Below, piece after piece: positions 11,393-20,490 of a stretch of DNA of 64,000 nt; position 1 is the first letter of the stretch, and every line of letters begins with the position of its first letter. The notes under the pieces are model-generated. The model was not told where the DNA came from and did not search any database. It saw only the letters and a program-made list of their open reading frames with translations. The stretch covers positions 30,528,532 to 30,592,531 of the forward strand of contig CM066912.1 of the NCBI GenBank assembly GCA_033964015.1, written 5' to 3'. The stretch comes from Scolanthus callimorphus (taxonomy: Eukaryota; Cnidaria; Anthozoa; Actiniaria; Edwardsiidae). The position numbers and the translations under genes were made by a program.

Positions 11393-11395
11393 CAC

Positions 11396-11506
11396 CTTCA
11401 CAGTGTCTACCATAGTAGTAAGTAGGACAGCGACAGCGGTACGATTCGGTTGTTTTAGATGCTATACACGAGCCCCCATTTTGACAAGGTAACTTTGCAC
11501 AGGGAT
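11396..11506 (-). CDS. Gene A exon 6: EGF-like domain
   Basis: Single-exon EGF module of 37 codons, phase 1 at both ends, between tttaatcctatag and GTGAGC. It runs from DPCAKLPCQNGGSC through SYRCRCPTYYYGRHC. Spacing is Cx4Cx5Cx10CxCx8C, which is a complete EGF pattern with the usual QNGGSC and the aromatic before the last cysteine. It lacks the calcium-binding DxNE start. The exon runs directly into a long CAGA-type simple repeat, so the downstream intron begins with about 0.5 kb of microsatellite. Confidence 0.88.
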
Positions 11507-14500
11507 CTATAGGATTAAACAAACAGTACAACAATATCGTCACAGATAATCACCTCACGCGCTGTACTAGAACACATGAAGCGCAGTGCGCGCAATTCCT
11601 CGAGTGGAAAGCAAACATCGCACGCGTGTTTCTCGGACACATAAAACATTTACTTGTGTCCAGGCTACACAATTTGTTGCAAAATTGAGAAACATGAAGG
11701 AAACGTGTCTGGCTACAATGTTGCGCGCTACATGTGTCCTTGTTTAGCCAGGGCTGGACTGAGCAACCAATCAAAATGCTTGGGCACGCGACTGCACAGT
11801 CATACGAAATCTGCTTATTAGAGTCCTAACACGTTGTGCTTGAAACTGACGCTCTTATTCCCACCTTCTGGTTCACAAATATCCTTGACCACTTCCATCT
11901 GTACGCCCGTGAGAACCGTGTCATAGAACTGTAGACAGGAGACCTTCCCTTGGAATCTCTGACGCTTTCTGAACAGCTTTCCGAGCCGTATGGGGTACTG
12001 GGTAGCGGGATGCAGGCGAGGGTGAATACGGCGGCGGATTCTGCGCTTGTACTGGTGGGTAAAGAAAAAGAATATTATAAACTAATTGCGATTTTGAGAC
12101 AGCAATACCACAAAATATTGACGGCTAGTTGGGAGAAAATAAAATGGCGGAGTCGCACAGCGACGGGAGGCCAATACCTTTCGCCCGTTTTAGATTCTCT
12201 AGTGAAATATTGATAAACTATGGCCAATCATCAACTTGATGAAAATAGATCTAATATTCTTCGGAACAGAAACGAGCACATATCAAGACGTTTGCAGCCT
12301 AACCTTGTCGACTTGCCGCTTTCCTTATTAGGAATTCCCCCTTACCTTATTTGGAAGGTCTGTAAGTACTTTTCCTCATATTTTAGCGAAAAAAGCAGAG
12401 AAATCCACCAAAACTTGCAGATATTCGAGAAACATCGTACTCATGGCCGCCATGTTGTTTTTGTCTCCGCCAAAGGGCCTAGGGCAAAACACAGGTAGCC
12501 CGCGCGTATTCACAGAAAACGGAAATGGGAACGAGTTGGACGCGGGGGACTGGGCATGTTGTGTTTAGGTAGCAGCGCGCGAAACCAAAAGAGGCGCGAA
12601 AGTGAGTGGACAACAACAATGAAAGAGGAGACATCTTTTCGCTCACTTTTCTCGAAAATAATGGTTAAAAGAGTACCCGCCGCCATTTTGAAGGCTCTGC
12701 TGTCCACCCAAAACAACATGCCAAGTCCCCCGCGTCCAACTCGTTCCCCTTTCCCTGCTCGTTTCCATTCCGGACAATTATCGTAACACTCGACACGAAA
12801 GAAAAAAAAAAGTTGTTTCCGCCCAGGCTCGAACTGGGGACCTTCTGCGTGTTAGGCAGACGTGATAACCACTACACTACGGAAACTACCTGTAAGGAAA
12901 GCTTGAATAAATCGACAACTACACCACTAGGTCAAGTTTGAAGGTGATTATGGTTGTCGGTTATGACGGAGGCACATTTCATGAACAACACATTTCATGA
13001 AAAAAATACGGAAACCCATAAGCGAAAAAAAAAAAAGTAATGTTTCCGCCCAGGCTCGAACTGGGGACCTTCTGCGTGTAAAGCAGACGTGATAACCACT
13101 ACACTACGGAAACAGCAGTAATTAACATCAATACCAGAATGTCTGCCTCGCCTTGATGAAAGCCGTTTTGTGATTGCCTCGTGCATTAACCAATCACAAG
13201 GAGAAATCATCAAGGTATCCTAGCTAGACCCTTAGTACTCACCCCTCCTCCTTTGTCGATCCACAGGCCACCCATCCCAGTGTCATAGTCGTACGTCATT
13301 CCGACATAGTACCACCGTCTTGGGTACACGCGATACCGAATGGTGCGTGTTGACCATGGCCGTCCACGAAAGGTAAATCGTGACTTTATATAAGTGCCTC
13401 TCCAGTCTCTCCCATAGTATAAACCAAACCCGTAGCGATCGCGCCTGAAGTTTACAATAGGTCCTGGTCGATATAGGGGGTAGACCCATAGAAGGATCGT
13501 GATGGACTTATCAAGGTCGAGCTTTCCACCAGGTCTGTTTGGAATCTCGATATAGCTTCTGTGATGACCGGGGAGGTAGAATGAGTAACCGGGACGCGGT
13601 TTGTAGGGACCACGGTAAAGACGCAGGTAGGGGGAGATATATGCTGGAGGCGCGTCATTTCCACTTGTGTCGAGGCCGCGCTTCTTTTTGTCGAAGTTGT
13701 AGATCGCACTTGCTGGAGGGAAACCTGAATAGGAGTAACGAAAAAACGCAAATCACAGGAAATGTTTGCCCGACCGTAGAAGAATGGGAAGTGTTCGGAT
13801 TTCCTATGGCTATCCATGTTAATTCCGAACACTTCCCATGCGTGTGCCTTGGGAAATTCAGCTTTTCCCATATGGATGGGTTTCTGCGAAAATGTCTTGT
13901 GAATATGGAGACATAAACGCTAGAAATGTGAAATACGGTCACTATTCCTTCCTCCCCTTTCCCCTTGGCAATCGACCCTCACTCGATACTTGCCTGGTCC
14001 TGCCCGTCCAGTACAGATGTGCTCGGCTATTTTTTCCACTTCCTTTTTGCGCGAGAGATGATAGAAAGACTTGTAGGTAAAGACATCTTCGCTTGATTCG
14101 ACGAGAGGTCGAAGATGTTTCTTCTTTACTGGACTGGAGAACAAGGTAGTTCAAGTTTCAAACGATTGAAAGCCCAAATACACCTTAGTAGCCTATTTTA
14201 TTCAAAATAGCCCTTACAGGATTCACACGGTCCTGGAGTCCTAGTGGAATTCTGAAAAAGCCATTCAAGGCCTGGAATTTAACATCGACTTTTAGGATGA
14301 TCAGATTCTTGACTTGATTAAATTTTACATGCTAGTATGTTCTGTTGATGCAGCACACCATTTTGGCAGTTTTCAGTAATACATCTTACTTCTAGTTAAA
14401 TTCTCGTTTCTTGAGTGCTTGATTTTTCCTTTCAGTCCAGGAAAATTCCTTGAAAAGTCATGGAATTTCATCGGTGCTTTCTTTAGACTTTGTCGCGTCC

Positions 14501-14724
14501 CCCAGCGCGAGGTGCCCCGACCCCAGGGGGGTACTCGCATATAAAAATGACGGGGGTGTCCGACGGAGTTCCAAATTTCATACCCCAAAAAAATACCCCA
14601 GTCAAAAATTTTATACCCAAAAAAATACCTGCTCCCAAATTTGGTACCCAAAAAAATACTTTTACTACAAATTTCATACCCAAAAAAGTACGTCGGACCT
14701 CCCCGTCATTTTTATGCCCGAGTA

Positions 14725-14755
<31 letters not shown>

Positions 14756-16045
14756 AGGAGGAGCTTCTAGCAGTCTATGCTTTGTTATGTGAGCCCTTTC
14801 TTACCTTCTGGACGATGGAACTCCTATGGCGTAAACTTCAACGTTTTTCTTCCTCAACCGGCGGACGTATGGACCCAGTTTTCGTTTCTCGATATTTCGA
14901 ATTCCTTTATTAAGAACTACCAGCACTTTTGGTCTTTTCTTCCCGCTAAACTTGTAGCGATCAAAATGCTGTAAAGCCTTCCCTAACCCTAAATCCTGAT
15001 TTCGCTCCTCTCCAGATAGTTCTTCATCCCCTAAGCCCTGGACAATATCCTTAAACCTGCTAAACGAGTTTTGTCGGCCAAGTTGTGCTGTTTCATCGGG
15101 CTGGGTTTCAGTATTGTAGATTACACCTAGACGAGTCTTGTGTTTTGCGATTTTGAATTTCCGAGTAAAGGAAGTAATGAATTTTCTTTGCCAACGAAAG
15201 TCGTCATCCGTGATGCTGGAAGAAGTGTCCATGTCGAATATGATATCTGGGTGGCGTGAACATTTGCTGGCTGGGGAAAGATGAACACACATGTCCATGA
15301 CATTGTATTTGTAGATGTCTTGCATAGTTAATCTATACGTTCCATATATTCATAGAAATACAGCCAATCGCAAAGCAGAACCTCCGTTGCCACGCAAGCG
15401 CAAGTGCGAGGATACCAAACTCATGCATTCCCTTTTTGTGGTTCACACTAGAACGCAAACGAAAGCGCAAGAGAATCGAGACAATCCTTGCCCTTGCGTC
15501 TAGTGTGAATCAAGTGAACGCAAGCGCAAGCAAATCACTGTCCAATTTAGGCTTGTGCTTGCGTTGCTACGATTCACACTTGCCTTGCACTTGCGTCTTG
15601 TACTTGCGCTTGCGTTCCAGACCAGCCTTTAATGACTGCTCCCGTCGGGAAACAGTCTACAGGCCGCTGCTCTTCGGAGCTGATCTTTTGTATTAGTTGA
15701 GTGACAAAAGCCACGTGAAATGCAGCCGTTTCAATCGGTTAGGGCCTAGCAGGACATGCACTGGTCTAATCACTTGCACTCTTCAAAGACAGTCTTTACA
15801 GGCTATTGGCCAATCACAGCAGCCGAAAAACAATGGATCAATTTTAAAACAAAAGAAAACGGAGCGCAAAGGCTAACGGTTGATGATGGGCCTTTAATTA
15901 TATCCAAGAGCTTCCTCATTTGTATTCAGAACGGCTCATGAGAAGACCGGCCTAAGAGAGAACAAGTTGATAAGGAAAACCTACCCTCAGTGACTATGTA
16001 AGCAGCGCAAGCCAATAGGAAGGCCGCAAACATCATCAGCCTCAT
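11396..16045 (-). CDS. Gene A: secreted vWA - LamG-like - EGF protein (six exons, 3' end not found)
   Basis: Joined exons 16045-15985, 15270-14805, 14133-13994, 13724-13243, 12051-11865 and 11506-11396 give 1447 nt in one frame; phases agree at every junction (1, 2, 1, 0, 1, 1). The 482 visible residues are a signal peptide (1-20), a vWA domain (about 27-222), a LamG/concanavalin-like jelly roll (223-445) and a six-cysteine EGF domain (446-482). vWA, LamG and EGF modules mediate adhesion and matrix contacts in secreted proteins; such combinations occur in cnidarian extracellular-matrix and coral skeletal-matrix proteins. No stop codon follows within reach. The next compatible coding exon on this strand is the CAP exon at 256-31. 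Intron 3 uses a GC-AG donor; introns carry two tRNA-Val genes and several mobile repeats. Function beyond adhesion is not deduced. Confidence 0.75.
11865..12051 (-). CDS. Gene A exon 5: C-terminal strands of the LamG-like domain
   Basis: This exon lies between acceptor ctttacccaccag and donor GTGGGA (187 nt, phase 0 to 1). It encodes YKRRIRRRIHPRLHPATQYP, then IRLGKLFRKRQRFQGKVSCL and QFYDTVLTGVQMEVVKDICE. 'F.GKvSCLQ.YD..Lt..q...v.diC' is the usual closing strand and final cysteine of LamG-like domains. The very basic RRIRRRIHPRLHP stretch is unusual for the family. The open frame on the opposite strand here is a shadow. Confidence 0.75.
12052..12813. other. Gene A intron 4 (5' part absent; 3' part), no exon seen
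   Basis: Contains an inverted repeat ending in GGAAATGGGAACGAGTTGGA at about 12521 and its inverse at about 12734-12759 (a TIR-like element), then the tRNA-Val pair further up. Open frames here are short and unlike any family. Confidence 0.45.
12814..12886 (-). tRNA. tRNA-Val(AAC): tRNA-Val (AAC)
   Basis: Complete cloverleaf on the minus strand, anticodon loop CTAACAC, normal T loop TTCGAGC, discriminator A, T-run beyond the 3' end. It lies in the intron between the two LamG exons of gene A, on the same strand. Confidence 0.95.
13041..13113 (-). tRNA. tRNA-Val(TAC): tRNA-Val (TAC)
   Basis: Complete, anticodon loop TTTACAC, on the minus strand with a long T-run (12) after its 3' end. In the same gene A intron, 154 bases from the AAC copy and 130 bases from the LamG exon border. 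Confidence 0.95.
13243..13724 (-). CDS. Gene A exon 4: LamG-like / concanavalin-type jelly-roll domain, main part
   Basis: A 482-nt open exon between ctattcag and GTGAGT (phase 1 to 0). Its internal reading frame has no early Met, so a simple ORF search misses it. It encodes FPPASAIYNFDKKKRGLDTS, YIEIPNRPGGKLDLDKSITI followed by LLWVYPLYRPGPIVNFR, GFGLYYGRDW, and RYRVYPRRWYYVGMTYDYDT followed by GMGGLWIDKGGG. The pattern (ligand face, I-E-I-P, 'D.s.TI..WvyP', 'gfgLyy', 'W.yvgmtyD...g....idg') is that of the Laminin_G_3 jelly roll. Basic and aromatic residues are frequent. Carbohydrate or matrix binding is likely from the family but unproven. Confidence 0.82.
13994..14133 (-). CDS. Gene A exon 3: C-terminal end of the vWA domain
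   Basis: The acceptor tgttctccag leaves one base that completes the Ser codon from exon 2. The 140-nt exon encodes SPVKKKHLRPLVESSEDVF, then the closing helix KKEVEKIAEHICTG typical of vWA domains (a drop after SS.DVF, then a helix ending in IC). It ends at CCAG before GCAAGT. This GC donor is the only site giving phase 1, as exon 4 requires; the nearby GT sites give the wrong phase. Confidence 0.75.
14134..14804. other. Gene A intron 2, holding a TIR element
   Basis: Includes element 14526-14753 and older repeat sequence (GGAAAATTCCTTGAAAAGTC-like, also present near 400-620). No coding exon; the Pro- and Gly-rich frames come from C/G runs. Confidence 0.55.
14526..14753. mobile_element. TIR element ending in G/C runs, with AAAAAATAC repeats
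   Basis: GGGGGGTACTCGCATATAAA with GGGGGTGTCCGACG on the left; CGTCGGACCTCCCCGTCATT ... GCCCGAGTACCCC on the right. Inner units ATACCC(C)AAAAAAATAC repeat four times. The closing run is 28 C. Confidence 0.7.
14805..15270 (-). CDS. Gene A exon 2: von Willebrand factor A domain, main part
   Basis: The exon follows a ctttccccag acceptor and ends before GTAAGA in phase 2 (466 nt). Residues 28-40, PDIIFDMDTSSSI, give the first beta strand and the MIDAS motif D35-T-S37-S-S39. Later come LGVIYNTETQ, the helix LGLGKALQHF, the core strand RPKVLVVLNKGI and the strand VEVYAIGVPS. In most vWA domains the core strand ends in a TDG-type motif whose Asp completes the metal site; here it reads NKG, so metal binding may be weakened. 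The fold call is firm from strand order and length; the ligand is unknown. Confidence 0.88.
15271..15984. other. Gene A intron 1
   Basis: Contains a copy of the AACGCAAGCGCAAG-type element (about 15360-15625) that also forms the hairpin at 23158-23584. No exon seen. Confidence 0.5.
15985..16045 (-). CDS. Gene A exon 1: signal peptide
   Basis: ATG at 16045 opens MRLMMFAAFLLACAAYIVTE, a short basic start, a hydrophobic core and a small-residue cleavage region, then a GTAGGT donor in phase 1. The length, 61 nt, and the phase are the same as gene B exon 1, suggesting a shared ancestral first exon. The next exon begins with CC, completing an Ala codon. No in-frame upstream ATG is needed. The promoter was not recognised. 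Confidence 0.75.
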
Positions 16046-18737
16046 GGCTAAACCGCTGGTCAAGTAGATTGCAGTTACTGAAAAACGGAATAAAGAGGAA
16101 GTGAAATTGACTCTGGGTTAAAAGATAGTTTCGAACTGATCCGGTGATGCTCTAGACTTGCATTAGTTTTAAAACATACTGTCAGTGTCATTGTAGCATG
16201 CACTTTCTAAACATAAGTCCAGGGTTTGAAGTGTTTTCCTATCTATGTTTTCGAAAGCTTCGAGCACGGTGTTGTCTACCGGACAGTACAGAGACTAGTT
16301 TTTACTTGTTATGGCGTAGCTTCCTCTAGGCAAAGAGGGATTTGCCAACACAAAAATCTGTGAAATGTCCCACGAGTTTAAAGTGAGAAGGAACAACAAC
16401 AAGTAGATTGCCTTTATTTTGCCCACACTCTGAGACACTGGCTATGCCACTGACATGGTCATGGGTTTGGATTAAGACACCCCGAGGCAAAACTATCCCA
16501 ACAGTTCCAATATGACTTCGATATTTATATAGCTTTCAGCTTCAGATTAAAAGTATGCTGTGAGCTACTGGATCACAAATAAAAGACTATACTTTTTGAT
16601 TACTTTTTGAGGTAAGGTAGCATTTTTTATCTGGGCTACCTGAAAAGAGTGATTTGCAAGAATACTGTTAAGGAAAATTTTCATAGCAATAAATTTTGTA
16701 AGAATCCTGTAGGAATTTTGGAAAATATGAGCATCCAAAAACCCTAATTAATGTAAAGCTATCGACAATACGATCTAACAATGCAATCCAATTGAAGTTT
16801 TGAATAGTGAAGGAATTAGATCATTTGACAACATTTGCTAATGTTGAGATCCCATTCGCTGATTTCCACAATTGACATGGTACTTTTTCTTCCAATAAAC
16901 AACGTCAAGAAAAACTAAAAAAGAGAAAAATGTACGGTAGATTTTGAAAACAGTATAGAATAAGTTGACTTACCTTATTGTCTGTCAGATTAATCCCCTT
17001 CTTATCTTACATGTAGACAATGAAACTTAATTAACGATTCTGGTTCCGTTATGAAAAGGTGAAATATTTTTGTTTAGAACAAAATTGACCTGCTTTCCAC
17101 ATGTGTTGTTTTTCTTAGAGACGAAAACAGAATCATTTCAAGGGCACAGCTGGAGGTGTTTTAGAGATATATGGTTTTGTACACAACTTGCTGTTTCTCA
17201 GGACATAAAAATGACAATAATTTTAGTACATTTTCAAGAGCGGAGAGCAACGCTGATCAGGGAGGATGGAGAAACTGCCTTGAACTAGTACTCCGGGAGA
17301 GGGAGGAGAAATGACTTTAAAGTTTAGAGATAATGGAGATCGGGGACAAAATGGATAAGGGAGAAAATATCAGCTTGATATTGTCTATTGAACTTTGTAG
17401 TTCTTGGAATCAGGGAGATAGAGAAAGGGGGTAAACAAGAGGGGATTGGGAGAGTCTTTTCCACTCCACTCTTTCAAGTTTGCAAGTAACAGCGTTTGCG
17501 AGCTGAAAACGAAAATGTTGATTCCTCACTATTTGTGTAAACAAAAGTCAAAATTAAATTATCTTAATGATTTTTGGTATATTTTGCTCTCTGTGCATAC
17601 GTCCAATACTTTCTAAACCACCGTGATAGTTAATCAGTTTGCAAACGATGACCATATATAAACACCTGAAATTAAAGTTGATTGTTAAACCATGTATCAA
17701 GACCCATACTTAGTAGTTTGAAAATCGGAAATGATAGTTTAAATTATTTCCTCAATCACAGCAGTTCATGTCAACAACAACAACAACAACAACAATCTTT
17801 ATTTGTACTTTGCAGTTTACATTTGGTTATAAAAAAGATAGTTAAGGTAAGGCAGGCAGGTAGTTTATAGGTGCAAAATCTGTCATAAAATAGTTTGTCA
17901 AATTATGTCTTAAGTAGTAAACATGCCATTTAGTGTTTTTTGTGTAGTTTGCTTTGACAAATTCGAAGAAAACACGAGAAAAGTGTCTTCATTGTGATCC
18001 ATGGTTTTACGGAACAAGGTTAATTGAAATAGGTGTATAATGTCGAATTTCCTTATTAAATCAGTCACTAAAGGGCAATTATAACAACCAAACACTATTC
18101 TTTTATATTTATTGGTAAAGTTTAGAAACATATTTTCTTATTTCTTGAACATTTTTTCTTCTTGTGGATCATAGTGCAGCGGCTAAACTACCAACGCATG
18201 CTCAATAAGTTTATTTTATTTTAAACTATTTATTTTCTTACACTTCAAACAAATACACCCTTTATCATTAAAGTCCTTGAAATGCGATTGCAGAACGATA
18301 ACTCACCAACTCCTACATGGGTTTATTTTCTCGACAGTAGACGATACAGAATGATAATTTCTTTTCTTTTTCACATACAAAATCAATAGTTCCATCAAGC
18401 AGAAGAGCTGGTAAAACTCAAGTTTCATGAAAGTTTCTCGTGTGACGTTGCTTTAGCCCTTGAGGGGACTTCAACATAAAAAGGCGGAGTGCTCGAAAGG
18501 AAAAGCGAGGCAGTCCAATGCACCCTAAGATTACAAAAATGACATTGCTCCTAGAATTGTTTCCCAAGAGATATAAAAGACAAAGCTACAGTAACTTTAG
18601 TATTAAGCAATAAAAGCTCTGGGTAAACAGGAATTTCGGTTTTCAAGCAAGAACTTCTTCAGACTACATAGGTCGAGCAACCCCCGACCATTTTATATGG
18701 GAGTCTTCCCTCAGAGCAGTTTCAGTTTAAATTGGTC
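16046..18737. other. Intergenic region between acidic gene and gene A
   Basis: AT-rich, with a (CAA)8 microsatellite at about 17773-17797. No exon, RNA gene or clear element recognised. Presumably holds the gene A promoter and 5' UTR next to 16046, not resolvable by eye. Confidence 0.5.
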
Positions 18738-19493
18738 TCAAAGAGTTGAATCAGCATCGGAAGCAAGAGAAATGTTATCATTAATACCATAATCATCCTC
18801 GTATTCGTCCATGCTTTCTGGTTCCTCATTATGAGGACTATCTATTGATTCTAACCTTTCTTCTTCATCATTTGTTTCATCATGACCACGGGACCTCGAA
18901 GAGTCATTTTCACGATCATCACTTTCTTCATCTACTGTATCCCTTGACGTATCATCCGTACCTGCCCTATGCTGTCCACCTCGGAAATTCCTATCTTCGC
19001 CAAGTTTGCTATCTGGATCATGAACTGAGCTCGACGCATTTGGATGAGAGTTGACATGATTTACTGTGCTTTGTTTCTGATCTACTGACTTGAAGCCGGA
19101 CACAGACCTGGGCCACTCACCAGGAACATCTATCGCTTCTTCGCTATGACGATGCATGTCATCTTTATCCTCATTATAATGCTTTGAATCGGAATGCTTT
19201 ATATTACTCGACCCAGATGTCGCAAACGTTTTGTTTTCAGACTCATAATAATGCTTAAGGTTGACGTGGCTGCTTGATTTGGATGCCTCCGTATACGGAA
19301 TGACATCGGAGTTTCTCTCGTTTTCATTAATTTCCTCATTCTTCTTCTTGTTTAACTCACCGTCGCTATCTCCGCCAAATTCGGAGGCCTTATTCCCGTG
19401 AGGAGGTTCCTTCCAGTTTCTATCACTGACTTTTCTGCTTTTGTCCAGTGTTGGTACATGCGAAGAGCCTGTGATTGGATTGAGTGAGAATGT
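18738..19493 (-). CDS. Acidic gene exon 2: Asp/Glu/Ser/His-rich tail
   Basis: 251 codons plus TGA. Low-complexity, hydrophilic, with repeated HSDSKHYNED, DDRENDSS and ESMDEYEDDYG stretches. The long uninterrupted frame and the good acceptor support it as coding. The opposite-strand open frames here are shadows. A possible poly(A) signal (AATAAA on the minus strand, 18215-18210) lies about 520 bases downstream. Confidence 0.62.
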   Translation of the reverse strand, partial: TFSLNPITGSSHVPTLDKSRKVSDRNWKEPPHGNKASEFGGDSDGELNKKKNEEINENERNSDVIPYTEASKSSSHVNLKHYYESENKTFATSGSSNIKHSDSKHYNEDKDDMHRHSEEAIDVPGEWPRSVSGFKSVDQKQSTVNHVNSHPNASSSVHDPDSKLGEDRNFRGGQHRAGTDDTSRDTVDEESDDRENDSSRSRGHDETNDEEERLESIDSPHNEEPESMDEYEDDYGINDNISLASDADSTL

Positions 19494-20144
19494 CTGCAAG
19501 ATATCAATAAAAAACATTTTATACGGCATTTGACCGAATATTCACTGCCCTCGTCTTTTCCATCATCAACAACTTCACCAGGACTCCGCCACGAAAAATA
19601 GGCATGGATAACACCCCCTCGATCTGAATAATTCTCCACATCACACTCAGCGGATTCATTAACTGCTCAATATAATGCTTACAAGCAATGTTCCGCTTAC
19701 CTCGTCATTTTCGGATACGTCATTATTGCCCTCGTCTAGTTTCATGTCTGGCAGTCCAAGAGGGTCGTCCTCTACCTGGTTAGCACTATCACTATCATCG
19801 TCAACGGCACTCAGACCATCCACTTTCACCGCATCGTTTTCCGTATTATCATCAGAATCATCGTTAATAAAACTAGTTTTCAAATCTTCCATCGAGGTAT
19901 CGTTTTCCTGTCCCTTACGATGGCTTTCCGAATTCATTTGGCCATATTTTTTGCCAGTGCCATCTCCTTGGTTTCTCATCTTCGACTCCAACTTTGCAAT
20001 GTTTGATTGTAACATCTTTATAGCTTTCTTTGCTTTATTTCTCTCCACCCGTCCGTGATCCAGTCTCAGGAACTTCATGCCCGACAGTTCGTGCTCTCTG
20101 CCATAATTCACGACTGCATTGTATTTCTTCAAGTCCTTCTTCAT
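18738..20144 (-). CDS. Acidic Asp/Glu/Ser-rich protein (two exons), abutting gene B
   Basis: Exons 20144-19701 and 19493-18738 join in phase 0 (GACGAG before GTAAGC; tatcttgcag before ACA), giving 399 residues from ATG 20144 to TGA 18740-18738. The first 60 residues are basic and helix-forming (MKKDLKKYNAVVNYGREHEL, then RNKAKKAIKMLQSNIAKLES). The rest is very rich in D, E, S, N and H, with runs such as DEESDDRENDSSRSRGHDE. No signal peptide or known domain is visible. The frame is open for about 12 codons upstream of the ATG, into the gene B CRD exon. It may therefore be an alternative C-terminal tail of gene B rather than an independent gene. Acidic secreted proteins occur in coral skeletal matrix, but nothing specific links this one. 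Confidence 0.6.
19701..20144 (-). CDS. Acidic gene exon 1: basic coiled-coil-like start, acidic end
   Basis: 148 codons. Heptad-like leucine and isoleucine spacing in AIKMLQSNIAKLESKM suggests a short coiled coil. After residue 70 the composition turns acidic (NDDSDDNTEND, VDDDSDSANQVEDDPLG). It ends in phase 0 before GTAAGC. Confidence 0.6.
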
Positions 20145-20149
20145 TTTTA

Positions 20150-20490
20150 CTAGTAGCTTTTTAGCTTTTGCTTTCCGTTGTGACCCTTGCAGCAGGCCTC
20201 GTCACAAAATGTGTAACACATAGGTGAAGTTGGCTGACATGATTGACAGCTCGGGTACGTGTACACCTGGCTTGGATACTGTATAGTAGTCTGATATCCC
20301 GGACACTGATAAACCACGGGTTGGTACCCGGTGTGGTGATAAACGGGTTGCGGGTGGATTACCGGGTGCGGATGAACTACCGGGTACCGGGAATAACTCG
20401 GGTTGGTGTGTCCTTGGTGGCTTGATGGCGGTTCAACAGGACAAGTGTTATGGCCACGTGACCGGCAAGGGAAACGACATTTGGTGTTAT
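20150..20490 (-). CDS. Gene B exon 10: Cys-rich C-terminus with minicollagen-type CRD and stop
   Basis: Acceptor ccatttttctag, phase 1. A first short cysteine group (CRFPCRSRGHNTC) is followed by a His/Pro/Tyr/Val-rich spacer with PVVHPHPVIHPQPVYHH-like repeats. The final CRD runs CQSCQPTSPMCYTFCDEACC (Cx2Cx6Cx3Cx3CC), then a basic tail and TAG at 20152-20150. CC-terminated CRDs of this spacing cross-link minicollagens and NOWA by disulfides in nematocysts. The first CRD lacks its CC end, so it looks degraded relative to gene C. Confidence 0.8.

Noticed and set aside
10746..11413. Long minus-strand frames rich in Leu, Ser, Cys and Val
   Set aside because: They are translations of the CAGA simple repeat in several frames at once; only the EGF exon at 11506-11396 is real.
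14450..14792. Pro- and Gly-rich frames on both strands
   Set aside because: Produced by the C/G runs and AAAAAATAC repeats of a TIR element.
19675..20058. Ser-rich plus-strand frame of 127 codons
   Set aside because: Antisense of the acidic exon (GAY/GAR codons read back as Ser, Leu and Phe); no splice or domain support.
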